Notes under the pieces: model-generated
The model's database searches: none
Told to the model about the DNA's origin: nothing
The model's input: only the letters and a program-made list of their open reading frames with translations
Made by a program: the position numbers and the translations under genes
Assembly (NCBI RefSeq): GCF_048541585.1
Contig: NZ_CP183303.1
Location: 1,736,001-1,800,000 of the forward strand
Reading direction: 5' to 3'
DNA from: Legionella_C sp048541585
GTDB taxonomy: Bacteria > Pseudomonadota > Gammaproteobacteria > Legionellales > Legionellaceae
Length of the DNA stretch: 64,000 bases
Shown: in pieces, positions 53,552-62,804 of the stretch
Layout: each line of letters begins with the position of its first letter
How positions within the stretch are numbered: position 1 is the stretch's first letter

Positions 53552-55867
53552 ATGAAGTCTTTTTTTACATACTTAACTTTAACAATTTTAGCTTTACTTG
53601 CTGCAGCTTATGCTTGTTTATATTTTTTGCCCATACCACCCTTACTAGACAACTTAGATTTTTCAACAGTTATTTATGATGATAAACAACAATTATTACG
53701 GTTAACACTTAATAAAGAAGATAAATATCGGGTTTATACCCCACTTACAAAAATTAACCCTATTCTTATTTCTACTACTTTATTACAAGAAGACCGTTAT
53801 TTTTATTCTCACTATGGCATTAATCCCTTAGCCATGCTTAAAGCAACTTGGGAGACTTATTTTATAAAATCACGTCGCATGGGTGCCTCAACCATTACCA
53901 TGCAACTTGCGCGATTACGATTTAATCTAAATTCCAAAAAAATTGTTGGTAAGTTAGAGCAAATTATTCGCGCTTTTCAATTAGAAATGCACTATAGCAA
54001 AAAACAGTTATTAGAAGCCTATTTTAATTTAGCCCCTTATGGCGGTAATATTGAAGGCATCAGCGCTGCGAGTTTAATTTATTTTAATAAAACGGCAGAC
54101 AAACTTAACTTGCCTGAGGCGTTAATCTTAGCAGTCATACCGCAAAACCCAAACAAGCGTACTCCACGCAATACCGAATTAAAAGAAATTCGCAATAAAT
54201 TATTTAGGCGATGGTTAGAAATTCATCCTGAAGATAAAAAATATGAAAAGGTAATGAAACTGCCCTTAGCAATGAAATCCACTCATTCATTACCTTTTTT
54301 AGCACCTCATTTTGTAAACTCTGTATTACAAAATACATCGTCCTCTGTAAAAGAAATTCATACCACCTTAGATAGCCAACTGCAAAAAATCTTAGAGCGC
54401 ATTACTAAAAACTACATTCAACGCAAATATAACCTTGGTGTCTATAATGCGGCAGCCTTATTAGTAGATACTCGTGATATGAGTATTAAGGCTGCTGTTG
54501 GTTCAGCTGATTTTTTTAATCAAGCCATTAAAGGACAAATCAATGGCACAGAAACAAAGCGCTCGCCAGGTTCAACACTAAAACCCTTTGTGTACGGTTT
54601 AGCCTTTGATCAAGGGTTAATTCATCCTTATACGGTTTTAAAAGATGTACCCTCTAGCTTTGGTCATTATAATCCAGAAAATTTTGATTATGATTTTATG
54701 GGCCCTATCAAAGCTAAAGACGCTTTAATCTTAAGTCGTAATATTCCTGCTATTTATTTAGCAAATCTCCTGACTCATCCTACTTTGTATGACTTGCTTA
54801 ATGCAGCTAAAGTAAGTCAGCTAAAATCAGAATCATTTTATGGGCTTGCCTTAACATTAGGCGGTGTTGAGCTTAGTATGCAAGAATTAGCAAGCTTGTA
54901 TGCTATATTAGCTAATGAAGGTTTATGGCACCCTCTGCGTATGCGTCAAGATGAGCCTAAAACAGTAGGCAAAAGGTTACTAAGCCCTGAAGCAAGCTTT
55001 TTAGTTTTAGATATTCTTAAAGATACGCCGCATAGCGCAGATAATTATAATGATAAACCTCACCAGCTAGCTACCAATACCATAGCCTATAAAACAGGCA
55101 CTTCGTCGGGCTATCGCGATGCTTGGACTGCAGGTGTTTTTGGCCCTTATGTTTTAATCACCTGGGTTGGGAATTTTGATAATAAAAGCAATCCTGCTTT
55201 TGTGGGGAAAACTGTTGCTGCCCCTTTATTTTTTGAGCTTATTGATGCTATTAAACACGAAGTAATAGTACCTTCTTTACCTAATAATTTACATTCTTTA
55301 AACCTTATAAAAACAAACGTTTGTAAAGCCTCTGGACTTTTACCAACTCGATTTTGTTATGATTCGGAAAAAACTTGGTTTATTCCAGGTAAATCACCTA
55401 TCAAAACTGACAATATTTATCGCGAAGTTGCGATTAATAAATTAACCGGCCTTAGAACTTGTCACTTTGATGCAAATACCCGCTTTGAAATCTATGAATT
55501 TTGGCCCTCCGATTTATTAGCTATTTTTAAACAAGCCGGAATTCAACGGCGAACACCACCGCAGTTTGAAGCAGGTTGTGCCTTACAAGCAATCAATGGT
55601 TTAAAGCCACAAATTACCTCCCCCCAAACAGATCTTCATTATATTTTACGAGCTGATAGCTTAGCAAAAACCTCTATTCCTCTTTCAGCTGTAACAGATG
55701 GCGATATTAAATCATTATATTGGTTTGTTAATGATTCATTCTTGGCTAAAACGCGGCCAGATGAAACCTATTTTTGGCAGGCCAAACCGGGTAAATTCAT
55801 TGTCCGTGTTGTCGATGATCATGGTTTTTCTGATGCGCGTGAGATAACTATTGAAGTAGATACTTAA
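53552..55867 (+). CDS. pbpC: Penicillin-binding protein 1C
   Basis: 771 residues. N-terminal membrane anchor (1-25). Transglycosylase domain with LLQEDRYFYSHYGINP (catalytic Glu, about 78-93) and MGASTITMQLARL. Transpeptidase SxxK in RSPGSTLKPFVYG (about 343), SRN at about 395, KTGTSSGYRDAW at about 513. C-terminal BiPBP_C domain (about 685-771). It polymerises and cross-links peptidoglycan. In the usual model PbpC repairs wall damage at breaches where alpha-2-macroglobulin traps proteases, and that gene starts 147 bases away on the other strand. Its stop overlaps mutT by four bases. Confidence 0.93.
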   Translation: MKSFFTYLTLTILALLAAAYACLYFLPIPPLLDNLDFSTVIYDDKQQLLRLTLNKEDKYRVYTPLTKINPILISTTLLQEDRYFYSHYGINPLAMLKATWETYFIKSRRMGASTITMQLARLRFNLNSKKIVGKLEQIIRAFQLEMHYSKKQLLEAYFNLAPYGGNIEGISAASLIYFNKTADKLNLPEALILAVIPQNPNKRTPRNTELKEIRNKLFRRWLEIHPEDKKYEKVMKLPLAMKSTHSLPFLAPHFVNSVLQNTSSSVKEIHTTLDSQLQKILERITKNYIQRKYNLGVYNAAALLVDTRDMSIKAAVGSADFFNQAIKGQINGTETKRSPGSTLKPFVYGLAFDQGLIHPYTVLKDVPSSFGHYNPENFDYDFMGPIKAKDALILSRNIPAIYLANLLTHPTLYDLLNAAKVSQLKSESFYGLALTLGGVELSMQELASLYAILANEGLWHPLRMRQDEPKTVGKRLLSPEASFLVLDILKDTPHSADNYNDKPHQLATNTIAYKTGTSSGYRDAWTAGVFGPYVLITWVGNFDNKSNPAFVGKTVAAPLFFELIDAIKHEVIVPSLPNNLHSLNLIKTNVCKASGLLPTRFCYDSEKTWFIPGKSPIKTDNIYREVAINKLTGLRTCHFDANTRFEIYEFWPSDLLAIFKQAGIQRRTPPQFEAGCALQAINGLKPQITSPQTDLHYILRADSLAKTSIPLSAVTDGDIKSLYWFVNDSFLAKTRPDETYFWQAKPGKFIVRVVDDHGFSDAREITIEVDT

Positions 55868-56253
55868 TTGTTTAAAAGCAGATTAATGATAGACTGGTTA
55901 GCCTCAGGAAAAGTATAATCTTTTAACTCACTTAGATTAACCCAACGTAAATCTGTTTGCGCTTCTTGACAGCTTGGTGTTCCTGTAAAAGTAGTGATGC
56001 GATAAACTAATAAGGTGACACGTTTAACAGAATATTGATAGTCAATTTTAATCAAAAATTCAGCTCTTTGTACTAATAAACCAATTTCTTCTTTAATTTC
56101 TCGCACCAGTGCATCATAAGGAATTTCTAAATCTTCTATTTTTCCACCAGGAAATTCCCAGTAACCCCCGTGATCAACATGTGAAGGCCTTTTAGCAATA
56201 AGAACTTTATTTTGTGCATTAATTATAACGCCAACAACGACTTTAATTGACAT
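55864..56253 (-). CDS. mutT: Nudix hydrolase MutT
   Basis: 129 residues from the ATG at 56253 (MSIKVVVGVI), the usual MutT start and length; an ATG 66 bases upstream adds an unconserved leader. The Nudix box GGKIEDLEIPYDALVREIKE continuing EIGL is complete (GX5EX7REUXEEXGU). It hydrolyses 8-oxo-dGTP and so prevents oxidative mutations. In many relatives mutT lies beside secA; here they are separated by about 2.5 kb. Confidence 0.9.
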   Translation of the reverse strand: MSIKVVVGVIINAQNKVLIAKRPSHVDHGGYWEFPGGKIEDLEIPYDALVREIKEEIGLLVQRAEFLIKIDYQYSVKRVTLLVYRITTFTGTPSCQEAQTDLRWVNLSELKDYTFPEANQSIINLLLNN

Positions 56254-56555
56254 ACTTATAAAACTAGAATTAATAAGATAAATTAAGGCGGTTATAGCAT
56301 GACCATGCGTTGTTGCCAATTATAATTTAGACAACTTTAATTTTATAAAGGAAAACAAAACTCTGTTAAAGAATATTCCAAACTAATTTTATAGGCATAA
56401 GTAAACCTACTATCTTATCCTCTACTAGAAAAAGAATCATAGACCATTATTAACTATAGGAAATTTCCTAAGTTATATAACATTAAATTTTAAATTGGAC
56501 TAATTATTGCTAATTTTAGATGAAAATAGAGATATTAATGTATTGATAAAATTTT

Positions 56556-56759
56556 TTAATCATCGGCAGAACTTTGCTTATGACAACGATAGACAACATT
56601 TTTGCTATTAAGCTCCACAATTTCAGCTTCAGCTCCTGATTTTTCTAACTCACAGTGCACACTTAAAGCGGCAATCAAGTGATCTAAATCATCTCCACTA
56701 GTTTTAAAAACAACTTTGTTTTCTACCCTAATTAATCCCTCATAAATAACAGCACTCAT
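56556..56759 (-). CDS. Small orphan protein
   Basis: 67 residues, ATG start. It begins MSAVIYEGLIRVENKVVFKT and ends in a Ser/Asp tail; a mixed alpha/beta profile with two Cys (residues about 36 and 59). No family recognised. Confidence 0.5.
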   Translation of the reverse strand: MSAVIYEGLIRVENKVVFKTSGDDLDHLIAALSVHCELEKSGAEAEIVELNSKNVVYRCHKQSSADD

Positions 56760-57271
56760 AAACTTACTTCACATTAAGTCCTTTTATTAATTATAGCATT
56801 TAGGCTATACATATTTCGTATTTTAAATGAATTTTAATAGCATTATTGCTTAGATAGTCTTATCAAAAATCTTCTATTAATACTTATAATTAACGATATG
56901 ACTATTTCATTAAATTTCTTTATCGATTAACTCTTGTTAGGTATTATTCCTTCAGGTCTCATTCTAAAACTATTACCTTTTTAAAAATGTGATAAAAACA
57001 GTCACTTTACTGGTTTTTGATAAAAATAACTGCCTTAGGTACTTCTTTAAGTTAAACGTTAACCGCTATTGATTAAAAGTTGCTTATCTCTAAAACAACT
57101 TTACTTTAGCCATTAATTACTCCTGCTAAACGCGGATAATCTAGTCAACATAAATCCTTTTAAACAATATATAAATTTTCTTCACTTAATTCTTAATTAT
57201 TAAAGTAATTAAGCTATTCTACAGATAAGAAAGTTAGCTATATATTAATTTTTAAAAGGATAAAATATTAA
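56760..57271. other. Long intergenic region upstream of the old yellow enzyme gene
   Basis: About 512 AT-rich bases with no gene. CTTAATTA (57192-57199) and TAATTAAG (57206-57213) form a perfect 8-bp inverted repeat with a 6-base spacer, directly before a possible -10 box TATTCT (57215-57220). This could be a repressor site, but all-A/T palindromes are cheap here. Confidence 0.4.
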
Positions 57272-58363
57272 ATGGCTATTTCTAAAAAACTTCATATTTT
57301 TGACCCACTTACTATAGGCGACTTATATTTACCAAATCGCATTGTTATGGCACCCTTAACACGCAGCCGCGCTAGTAAAGATGATGTTCCTGGTCCATAT
57401 AGCAATATATATTATGCTCAGCGAGCCTCAGCTGGCCTTATTATTTCTGAAGCAACACAGATATCGCCACAAGGAAAGGGTTATGCTTTTACACCGGGAA
57501 TTTATAGTGATGAGCAAGTAGCTGGATGGAAAAAGTCAACTGATGCTATACATGAAAAAGATGGCCGTATTTTTGCCCAATTATGGCATGTTGGTCGTAT
57601 ATCTCATCCAGATTTACAAATAGATAATCAATTACCCGTTGCCCCATCAGCGATTAAGCCTGAAGGTGAAGCTTTTACTGAGTCAGGATTTAAACCTTTA
57701 GTTACCCCACGAGCTTTACAATTAGCAGAAATCCCTAATATCATTGAACAGTATACTCATGCTGCACTTTGTGCAAAGCGTGCTAATTTTGATGGTATTG
57801 AAATTCATGCCGCAAATGGCTATTTACTTGATCAATTTATTCGTGACCAAACTAATAAACGTGAAGATGCTTATGGCGGTAGTCTTGAGAACCGTTGCCG
57901 CCTGGTTTTAGAAGTAATTGAAGCGGTAATTAAAATTTGGCCAAGTAAGCGAGTAGGAATTCGCTTCTCACCTGTTAGTCCTGCTAATGATATTGCTGAT
58001 AGCAACCCTATGGCTACATTTTCTTATCTAGTTGAACAAATCAATCGGTTTGAATTAGCTTATATTCACTTTGTAGAAGGAGTAACTACTGGTCCTCGGG
58101 ATATCCCCAAAGATTTTAGCTTTGCTACATTGCGTAAACTATATAAAGGATTTTATATGGCTAATAATGGCTATTCTCTAGACTTAGCAGAACATGCGCT
58201 AGAAGAAAATTTAGCAGATTTAATTGCCTTTGGCCGCTTATATATCGCTAATCCTGATTTAGTAGAGCGGTTTGAAGTTGGTGCACCTTTACTTTCTGCT
58301 CCTAAGGCAACGTGGTATGGTGGCGGCGCTGAAGGGTATATTAATTGGCCTACCTTAAATTAG
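57272..58363 (+). CDS. Old yellow enzyme family ene-reductase (NemA-like)
   Basis: 363 residues, FMN TIM barrel. DPLTIGDLYLPNRIVMAPLT with RSRA; QLWHVGRISHP; the substrate-binding His/Asn pair in GIEIHAANGYLLDQFI; TNKREDAYGGSLENRCRLVL; and the FMN phosphate site in LIAFGRLYIANPDLVERF. It reduces activated C=C bonds or nitro/N-ethylmaleimide-type electrophiles with NADPH. Physiological substrate unknown. ATG with AAAAGGA upstream. Confidence 0.92.
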   Translation: MAISKKLHIFDPLTIGDLYLPNRIVMAPLTRSRASKDDVPGPYSNIYYAQRASAGLIISEATQISPQGKGYAFTPGIYSDEQVAGWKKSTDAIHEKDGRIFAQLWHVGRISHPDLQIDNQLPVAPSAIKPEGEAFTESGFKPLVTPRALQLAEIPNIIEQYTHAALCAKRANFDGIEIHAANGYLLDQFIRDQTNKREDAYGGSLENRCRLVLEVIEAVIKIWPSKRVGIRFSPVSPANDIADSNPMATFSYLVEQINRFELAYIHFVEGVTTGPRDIPKDFSFATLRKLYKGFYMANNGYSLDLAEHALEENLADLIAFGRLYIANPDLVERFEVGAPLLSAPKATWYGGGAEGYINWPTLN

Positions 58364-58438
58364 CTAGCAAAAACCTTTTTAAGCTCATTTAAAAAAAGCG
58401 ATATGTAAGACTCTCTCCGCACAGTTATCGAGCCAAGG

Positions 58439-58471
58439 CCTGGATCCCGCGAACAAGTCGCGGGACGTAGG
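58439..58471. repeat. 33-bp palindromic element, copy A
   Basis: CCTGGATCCCGCGA, loop ACAAG, TCGCGGGACGTAGG: an imperfect hairpin, far richer in G+C than its surroundings. It matches the reverse complement of copy B at 26 of 33 positions. Several differences are paired changes that keep the stem. Confidence 0.7.
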
Positions 58472-58629
58472 TGATACTCTTAAGGTGAAATGAGAGCTTA
58501 TATTTAAAACCTTACCTCTACATGCCACACCTTATGTATAGGACTTCAAAAAGGATCAAAAACTTAAGCTTGTACACAGCCTGCGAGTCATAATATTGAG
58601 ATAAGAGCGTATAGTCAAAATCTCTATTG

Positions 58630-58662
58630 CCTACGTTCCGCGCTTTATGCGCGGAATCTAGG
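58630..58662. repeat. 33-bp palindromic element, copy B
   Basis: CCTACGTTCCGCGC, loop TTTAT, GCGCGGAATCTAGG. Opposite orientation to copy A, 158 bases away, in the 380-base gap between the old yellow enzyme gene and the 3' end of secA. Apart from the two elements that gap shows nothing recognisable. Confidence 0.7.
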
Positions 58663-58743
58663 AGTTAAACATTAGCCAGGATTTTATTAATTAATAAAGT
58701 AGCAACCTTATTATATTAAGTAAAATGCTAGGTCAGCTTAAAG

Positions 58744-61446
58744 CTAAGCTAGCTTGCCATGACAGTTTTTATATTTTTTGCCAGATGCGCAAGGGCATGG
58801 ATCATTACGACCGACTTTTTCTTCACGGCGGCGAAATGGAATTAAATTACTAGCTTCGGTTTCCTCACTGTCACTAGCTAATTCATCCTCATGTAAAAAC
58901 TGCATCTTATGCGCTTGCTCAGCTCGTCGCTGTTCTTCAACAGCATTAACGTCTGCTTCGCCTTGAATTTGCACTGAACTTAAAATACGAATTAAATCAT
59001 ATTTTAGAGCTTCTAGCATTTCTGAAAATAATGAGAATGCTTCACGTTTGTACTCTTGCTTAGGATCTTTTTGCGCATAACCGCGTAAATGGATTCCTTG
59101 GCGTAAATAATCCATAGCTGCTAAGTGCTCGCGCCAATGATTATCCATCGTTTGCAAAATAATTGATTTTTCAAATTGAGCTAGAATCTCTCGGCCAACT
59201 TGAATTTCCTTTTCCGCATATTGCTGCTTACTTAACGCAAGGATACGCTCATGTATCTGCTCAGGTTGAATGTGATGATCTTCTTCAACCCACTGCTCTA
59301 TATTAACCTTAATTTGAAAGTCTTCTTCTAAAGCTTTAGTTAACCCTGGCAAATCCCATTGATCTTCCATACTTTGCGGTGGAATAAAACTATCAACTAA
59401 ACTAGTTATAACATCTTCACGCATAGCCTCTACTACTTCTTTAGGATCAGTCATAGCCATAATTGAGGCACGCTGCGTATAAATGACCTTACGCTGGTTA
59501 TTAGCGACGTTATCATAATCTAATAATTGTTTACGAACATCGAAATGATGTCCTTCTAGTTTGCGTTGGGCATTTTCGATTGCTTTTGTTACTAAGCTAT
59601 GTTCAATAGGTTCACCTGGCTGCATACCAAGCCGACGCATCATACCTGCAACTCTTTCGGAGGCAAAAATACGCATTAAGTTATCTTCTAAAGATAAGTA
59701 AAAACGGCTGCTACCTGGATCACCTTGGCGGCCAGCTCGTCCTCTTAATTGATTATCAATTCTTCGTGACTCATGACGTTCTGAACCAATGATTCGTAAC
59801 CCGCCTGCTTTTAATACTTCTTCATGGCGCACTTCCCATGCTTCCTTAATTTTATCACGTTCTTCAGCAGTGGTGTCTTCGGGAAGTTGTGCAAGTTCTG
59901 CAGAAAGGCTACCACCTAGTACAATATCTGTACCTCGGCCAGCCATGTTAGTAGCAATAGTCACCACACCTGGGCGACCTGCTTCAGCAATAATTTGTGC
60001 TTCTTTTTCATGAAATTTTGCATTAAGTACTTGATGCTTAATTCCTGCCTTCTTTAATAAATGACTAACTAATTCTGAAGATTCAATTGAAGTCGTACCT
60101 ACTAAAACAGGTTGCTTACGTGCAATACAGTCTTTTACGTCTTCAATAATCGCTTGATATTTATCCTGTTGGGTCAGATAAACTAAATCAGCTTCATCTT
60201 TGCGGCACATAGTCTTATTAGTCGGAATAACGACTACTTCAAGGTTATAAATTTGTTGAAATTCATAAGCTTCTGTATCAGCAGTACCGGTCATTCCTGA
60301 TAATTTATTATAAATTCTGAAGTAGTTTTGAAAGGTAATAGAAGCAAGCGTTTGATTTTCTTGTTGAATAGAAACATTTTCTTTTGCTTCAACCGCTTGA
60401 TGCAAGCCTTCTGACCAACGGCGACCTTGCATTGTACGACCAGTGTGCTCATCAACAATAATAACCTGATTATCTTTAACAATATAATCTACATCACGAT
60501 GAAACAGAGCATGCGCTTTAAGTGCTGCGTTAACATGATGCATGAGCATAATATTACTAGCATGATATAGGCTATCGCCTTGAGTTAAGAGCCCTGCCTG
60601 AACCAATAACTCTTCAACATGTTGATGACCTGTTTCAGTTAAATGAGCTTGCTTTTGCTTCTCATCAATAGTGAAATCGCCACCATCGCCTTCTGCTTCT
60701 TGTTTTTTAAGTAACGGAATTAACTTATTTACTTTAATATAAAGTTCAGAACTATTTTCAGCAGCACCGGAAATAATTAGCGGAGTGCGTGCCTCATCAA
60801 TAAGAATAGAATCTACTTCATCGACTATTGCAAAATTAAGTTCACGTTGTACTTTGTCATCCAAACTAAATGCCATATTATCGCGAAGATAATCAAAACC
60901 AAACTCATTGTTGGTACCGTAGACAATATCAGCAGCATACGCTTCTTTTTTATCTGGATGAGGCATATCTGGAAAGATAACCCCTACCTTTAAACCTAAA
61001 AACTCATAGATAGGACGCATCCACTCACTATCGCGTTTCGCAAGATAATCATTAACGGTTACAATATGAACACCGGCACCACTAATCGCATTTAAATAAG
61101 CTGGCAAGGTGGCGACAAGCGTTTTACCTTCACCTGTGCGCATTTCAGCTATGTTACCTTCATGTAAAACCATACCACCTATTAATTGCACATCGAAATG
61201 TCTAAGTCCTAGCGTTCGTTTAGCTACCTCACGCGTTACAGCAAAAGCTTCAGCTAACATTTCATCTAAGGTTTCACCTTCTGCAAATCGTGCTTTAAAT
61301 TCTTGTGTTTTTGCAGCCAGTTGTTCATCGGATAAACTCTGCATTGAGGGTTCAAATGCATTAATTGATTCGACAACTTTCTCCATGCGTCGTAAGGTAC
61401 GTTCGTTCCGACTACCAAACATCTTTTTAATCAACGTATTTAGCAT
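58744..61446 (-). CDS. secA: Preprotein translocase ATPase SecA
   Basis: 900 residues, full length. Walker A MRTGEGKTLVATLPAYL, NNEFGFDYLRDNMA, Walker B IVDEVDSILIDEARTPLIIS, TIATNMAGRGTDI and the arginine finger RGRAGRQGDPGS. The C-terminal zinc tail NDPCPCASGKKYKNCHG, which binds SecB and lipids, is intact. It drives unfolded preproteins through SecYEG. GAGG precedes the ATG closely. Confidence 0.97.
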   Translation of the reverse strand: MLNTLIKKMFGSRNERTLRRMEKVVESINAFEPSMQSLSDEQLAAKTQEFKARFAEGETLDEMLAEAFAVTREVAKRTLGLRHFDVQLIGGMVLHEGNIAEMRTGEGKTLVATLPAYLNAISGAGVHIVTVNDYLAKRDSEWMRPIYEFLGLKVGVIFPDMPHPDKKEAYAADIVYGTNNEFGFDYLRDNMAFSLDDKVQRELNFAIVDEVDSILIDEARTPLIISGAAENSSELYIKVNKLIPLLKKQEAEGDGGDFTIDEKQKQAHLTETGHQHVEELLVQAGLLTQGDSLYHASNIMLMHHVNAALKAHALFHRDVDYIVKDNQVIIVDEHTGRTMQGRRWSEGLHQAVEAKENVSIQQENQTLASITFQNYFRIYNKLSGMTGTADTEAYEFQQIYNLEVVVIPTNKTMCRKDEADLVYLTQQDKYQAIIEDVKDCIARKQPVLVGTTSIESSELVSHLLKKAGIKHQVLNAKFHEKEAQIIAEAGRPGVVTIATNMAGRGTDIVLGGSLSAELAQLPEDTTAEERDKIKEAWEVRHEEVLKAGGLRIIGSERHESRRIDNQLRGRAGRQGDPGSSRFYLSLEDNLMRIFASERVAGMMRRLGMQPGEPIEHSLVTKAIENAQRKLEGHHFDVRKQLLDYDNVANNQRKVIYTQRASIMAMTDPKEVVEAMREDVITSLVDSFIPPQSMEDQWDLPGLTKALEEDFQIKVNIEQWVEEDHHIQPEQIHERILALSKQQYAEKEIQVGREILAQFEKSIILQTMDNHWREHLAAMDYLRQGIHLRGYAQKDPKQEYKREAFSLFSEMLEALKYDLIRILSSVQIQGEADVNAVEEQRRAEQAHKMQFLHEDELASDSEETEASNLIPFRRREEKVGRNDPCPCASGKKYKNCHGKLA

Positions 61447-61600
61447 TGCCTCGATAATCCTCTAACTGTCTTGCATCAAAACCACTTAATTTACTAGAAT
61501 TCTAGTGAAATTGCCATGTATGTTTCATTTTTTCACCTATATCAATGAATTAAGTAGTATTTGCATTTCTTACTTAAAACTTAGGTAAAATTAATTGAAA

Positions 61601-62611
61601 CTAAATGAGTTCTACTTCATATTCCCTTTCATTTTCTATAGCATTTTCGTTTTCTTTAAGCCAGTCTAATGCTTCTTTTAAATAAAAAACTGCCTTTTCT
61701 TGTTGCGCTAAAACTAGTTTATCTTTCCAATGTTTAGCTAAAGGCAACCCATGTGCAAAATTAAAAATAGGTTTAATCAAAATACTTAACGGCACACCCT
61801 GGTGAAACTGACTGTCAACATAATCAAGATAGGCTTTAATAATTTGACTACGCGATTTAATCGCTACATCAGGAAAAAACCATTGGTTAATAGCTGCTAA
61901 TGCATATGGATTTTTGCAAGCAAGCCGTCCTAACATAACACCATCTACATAATTCATATGATGTCTAATAGCAGATAAATCAAGTATATTACCGTTAATA
62001 ATTATAGGAATTGTTGGCAATTCTTCTTTTATTCGATAAACATAATCATAATGTAGCGGGGGGATAGTTCGGTTTTGCTTAGGGCTTAAACCTTTAAGCC
62101 AAGCTTTTCTTGCATGCACAATGATTTTATCGCAGCCTGCCGCAACTAATTTATGAACAAAATTTGCGAAAAATTCATAGCTGTCTTGCTGGTCAATGCC
62201 AATACGAGTTTTGGCTGTTATAGGAATATTTACTGCCTGCTTCATAGCCGCAATACAATTAGCGACATGGTCTGCTTCAGCCATTAGACACGCACCCATA
62301 CGGCCTGATAGAACTCTATCACTTGGACAACCCAAATTTAAGTTTACTTCATTATAATCAAAATCTGCCGCAAGTTTGGCACAAGTAACTAAAGCTTCTT
62401 TATCGGCGCCACCAAGTTGCAAAGCCAACGGACGCTCCATTGGTGAAAAATGCAAACAACGGTTTGGATTGTGTTTTATAGCAGCTACAGTTTGCATGTC
62501 AGTATACAATAATGCAGAAGGCGCAATAAGTCGCATTAAGACACGGAAATGAGTATAGCTCCAATCAATCATTGGAGCTATTGCTAGTGGTGATAGAAGC
62601 GCATTAGTCAT
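61601..62611 (-). CDS. dusA: tRNA-dihydrouridine synthase A
   Basis: 336 residues, FMN TIM barrel. APMIDWSYTHFRVLMRLIA, LQLGGADKEAL, catalytic Cys in NLNLGCPSDRVLSGRMGACL, and the DusA-specific HARKAWLKGLSPKQNRTIPP. It reduces uridine at D-loop positions 20/20a of tRNA. ATG start; separate from secA by 154 bases. Confidence 0.94.
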   Translation of the reverse strand: MTNALLSPLAIAPMIDWSYTHFRVLMRLIAPSALLYTDMQTVAAIKHNPNRCLHFSPMERPLALQLGGADKEALVTCAKLAADFDYNEVNLNLGCPSDRVLSGRMGACLMAEADHVANCIAAMKQAVNIPITAKTRIGIDQQDSYEFFANFVHKLVAAGCDKIIVHARKAWLKGLSPKQNRTIPPLHYDYVYRIKEELPTIPIIINGNILDLSAIRHHMNYVDGVMLGRLACKNPYALAAINQWFFPDVAIKSRSQIIKAYLDYVDSQFHQGVPLSILIKPIFNFAHGLPLAKHWKDKLVLAQQEKAVFYLKEALDWLKENENAIENEREYEVELI

Positions 62612-62713
62612 GTAAGAATACGAACAACAAATAATAAAATTCTATTATAATCTATTTTAGAATTAAAAAGGGATTTTATAATAAATCACATAGTGCCAAC
62701 TTAGGGCCTTAAT

Positions 62714-62739
62714 GTAGGTTGGGCCAAGGCCCAACTTAC
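62714..62739. repeat. 26-bp palindrome between recJ and dusA
   Basis: GTAGGTTGGGCC, loop AA, GGCCCAACTTAC; the arms pair with one G-T. It is G+C-rich and lies in the spacer 3' of recJ. Palindromes of the GTAGGTTGGGC type are frequent between genes in many gammaproteobacteria, so this is probably one copy of a dispersed repeat. Confidence 0.6.
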
Positions 62740-62804
62740 GCTGCTATTTGATTTGTTATAAATTTTAACAATATTGATTTATTATTTTACCAGAAAGCCA
62801 TAAA

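Noticed and set aside
61109..61465. 118-codon plus-strand frame over the 5' end of secA
   Set aside because: Antisense to conserved SecA sequence.
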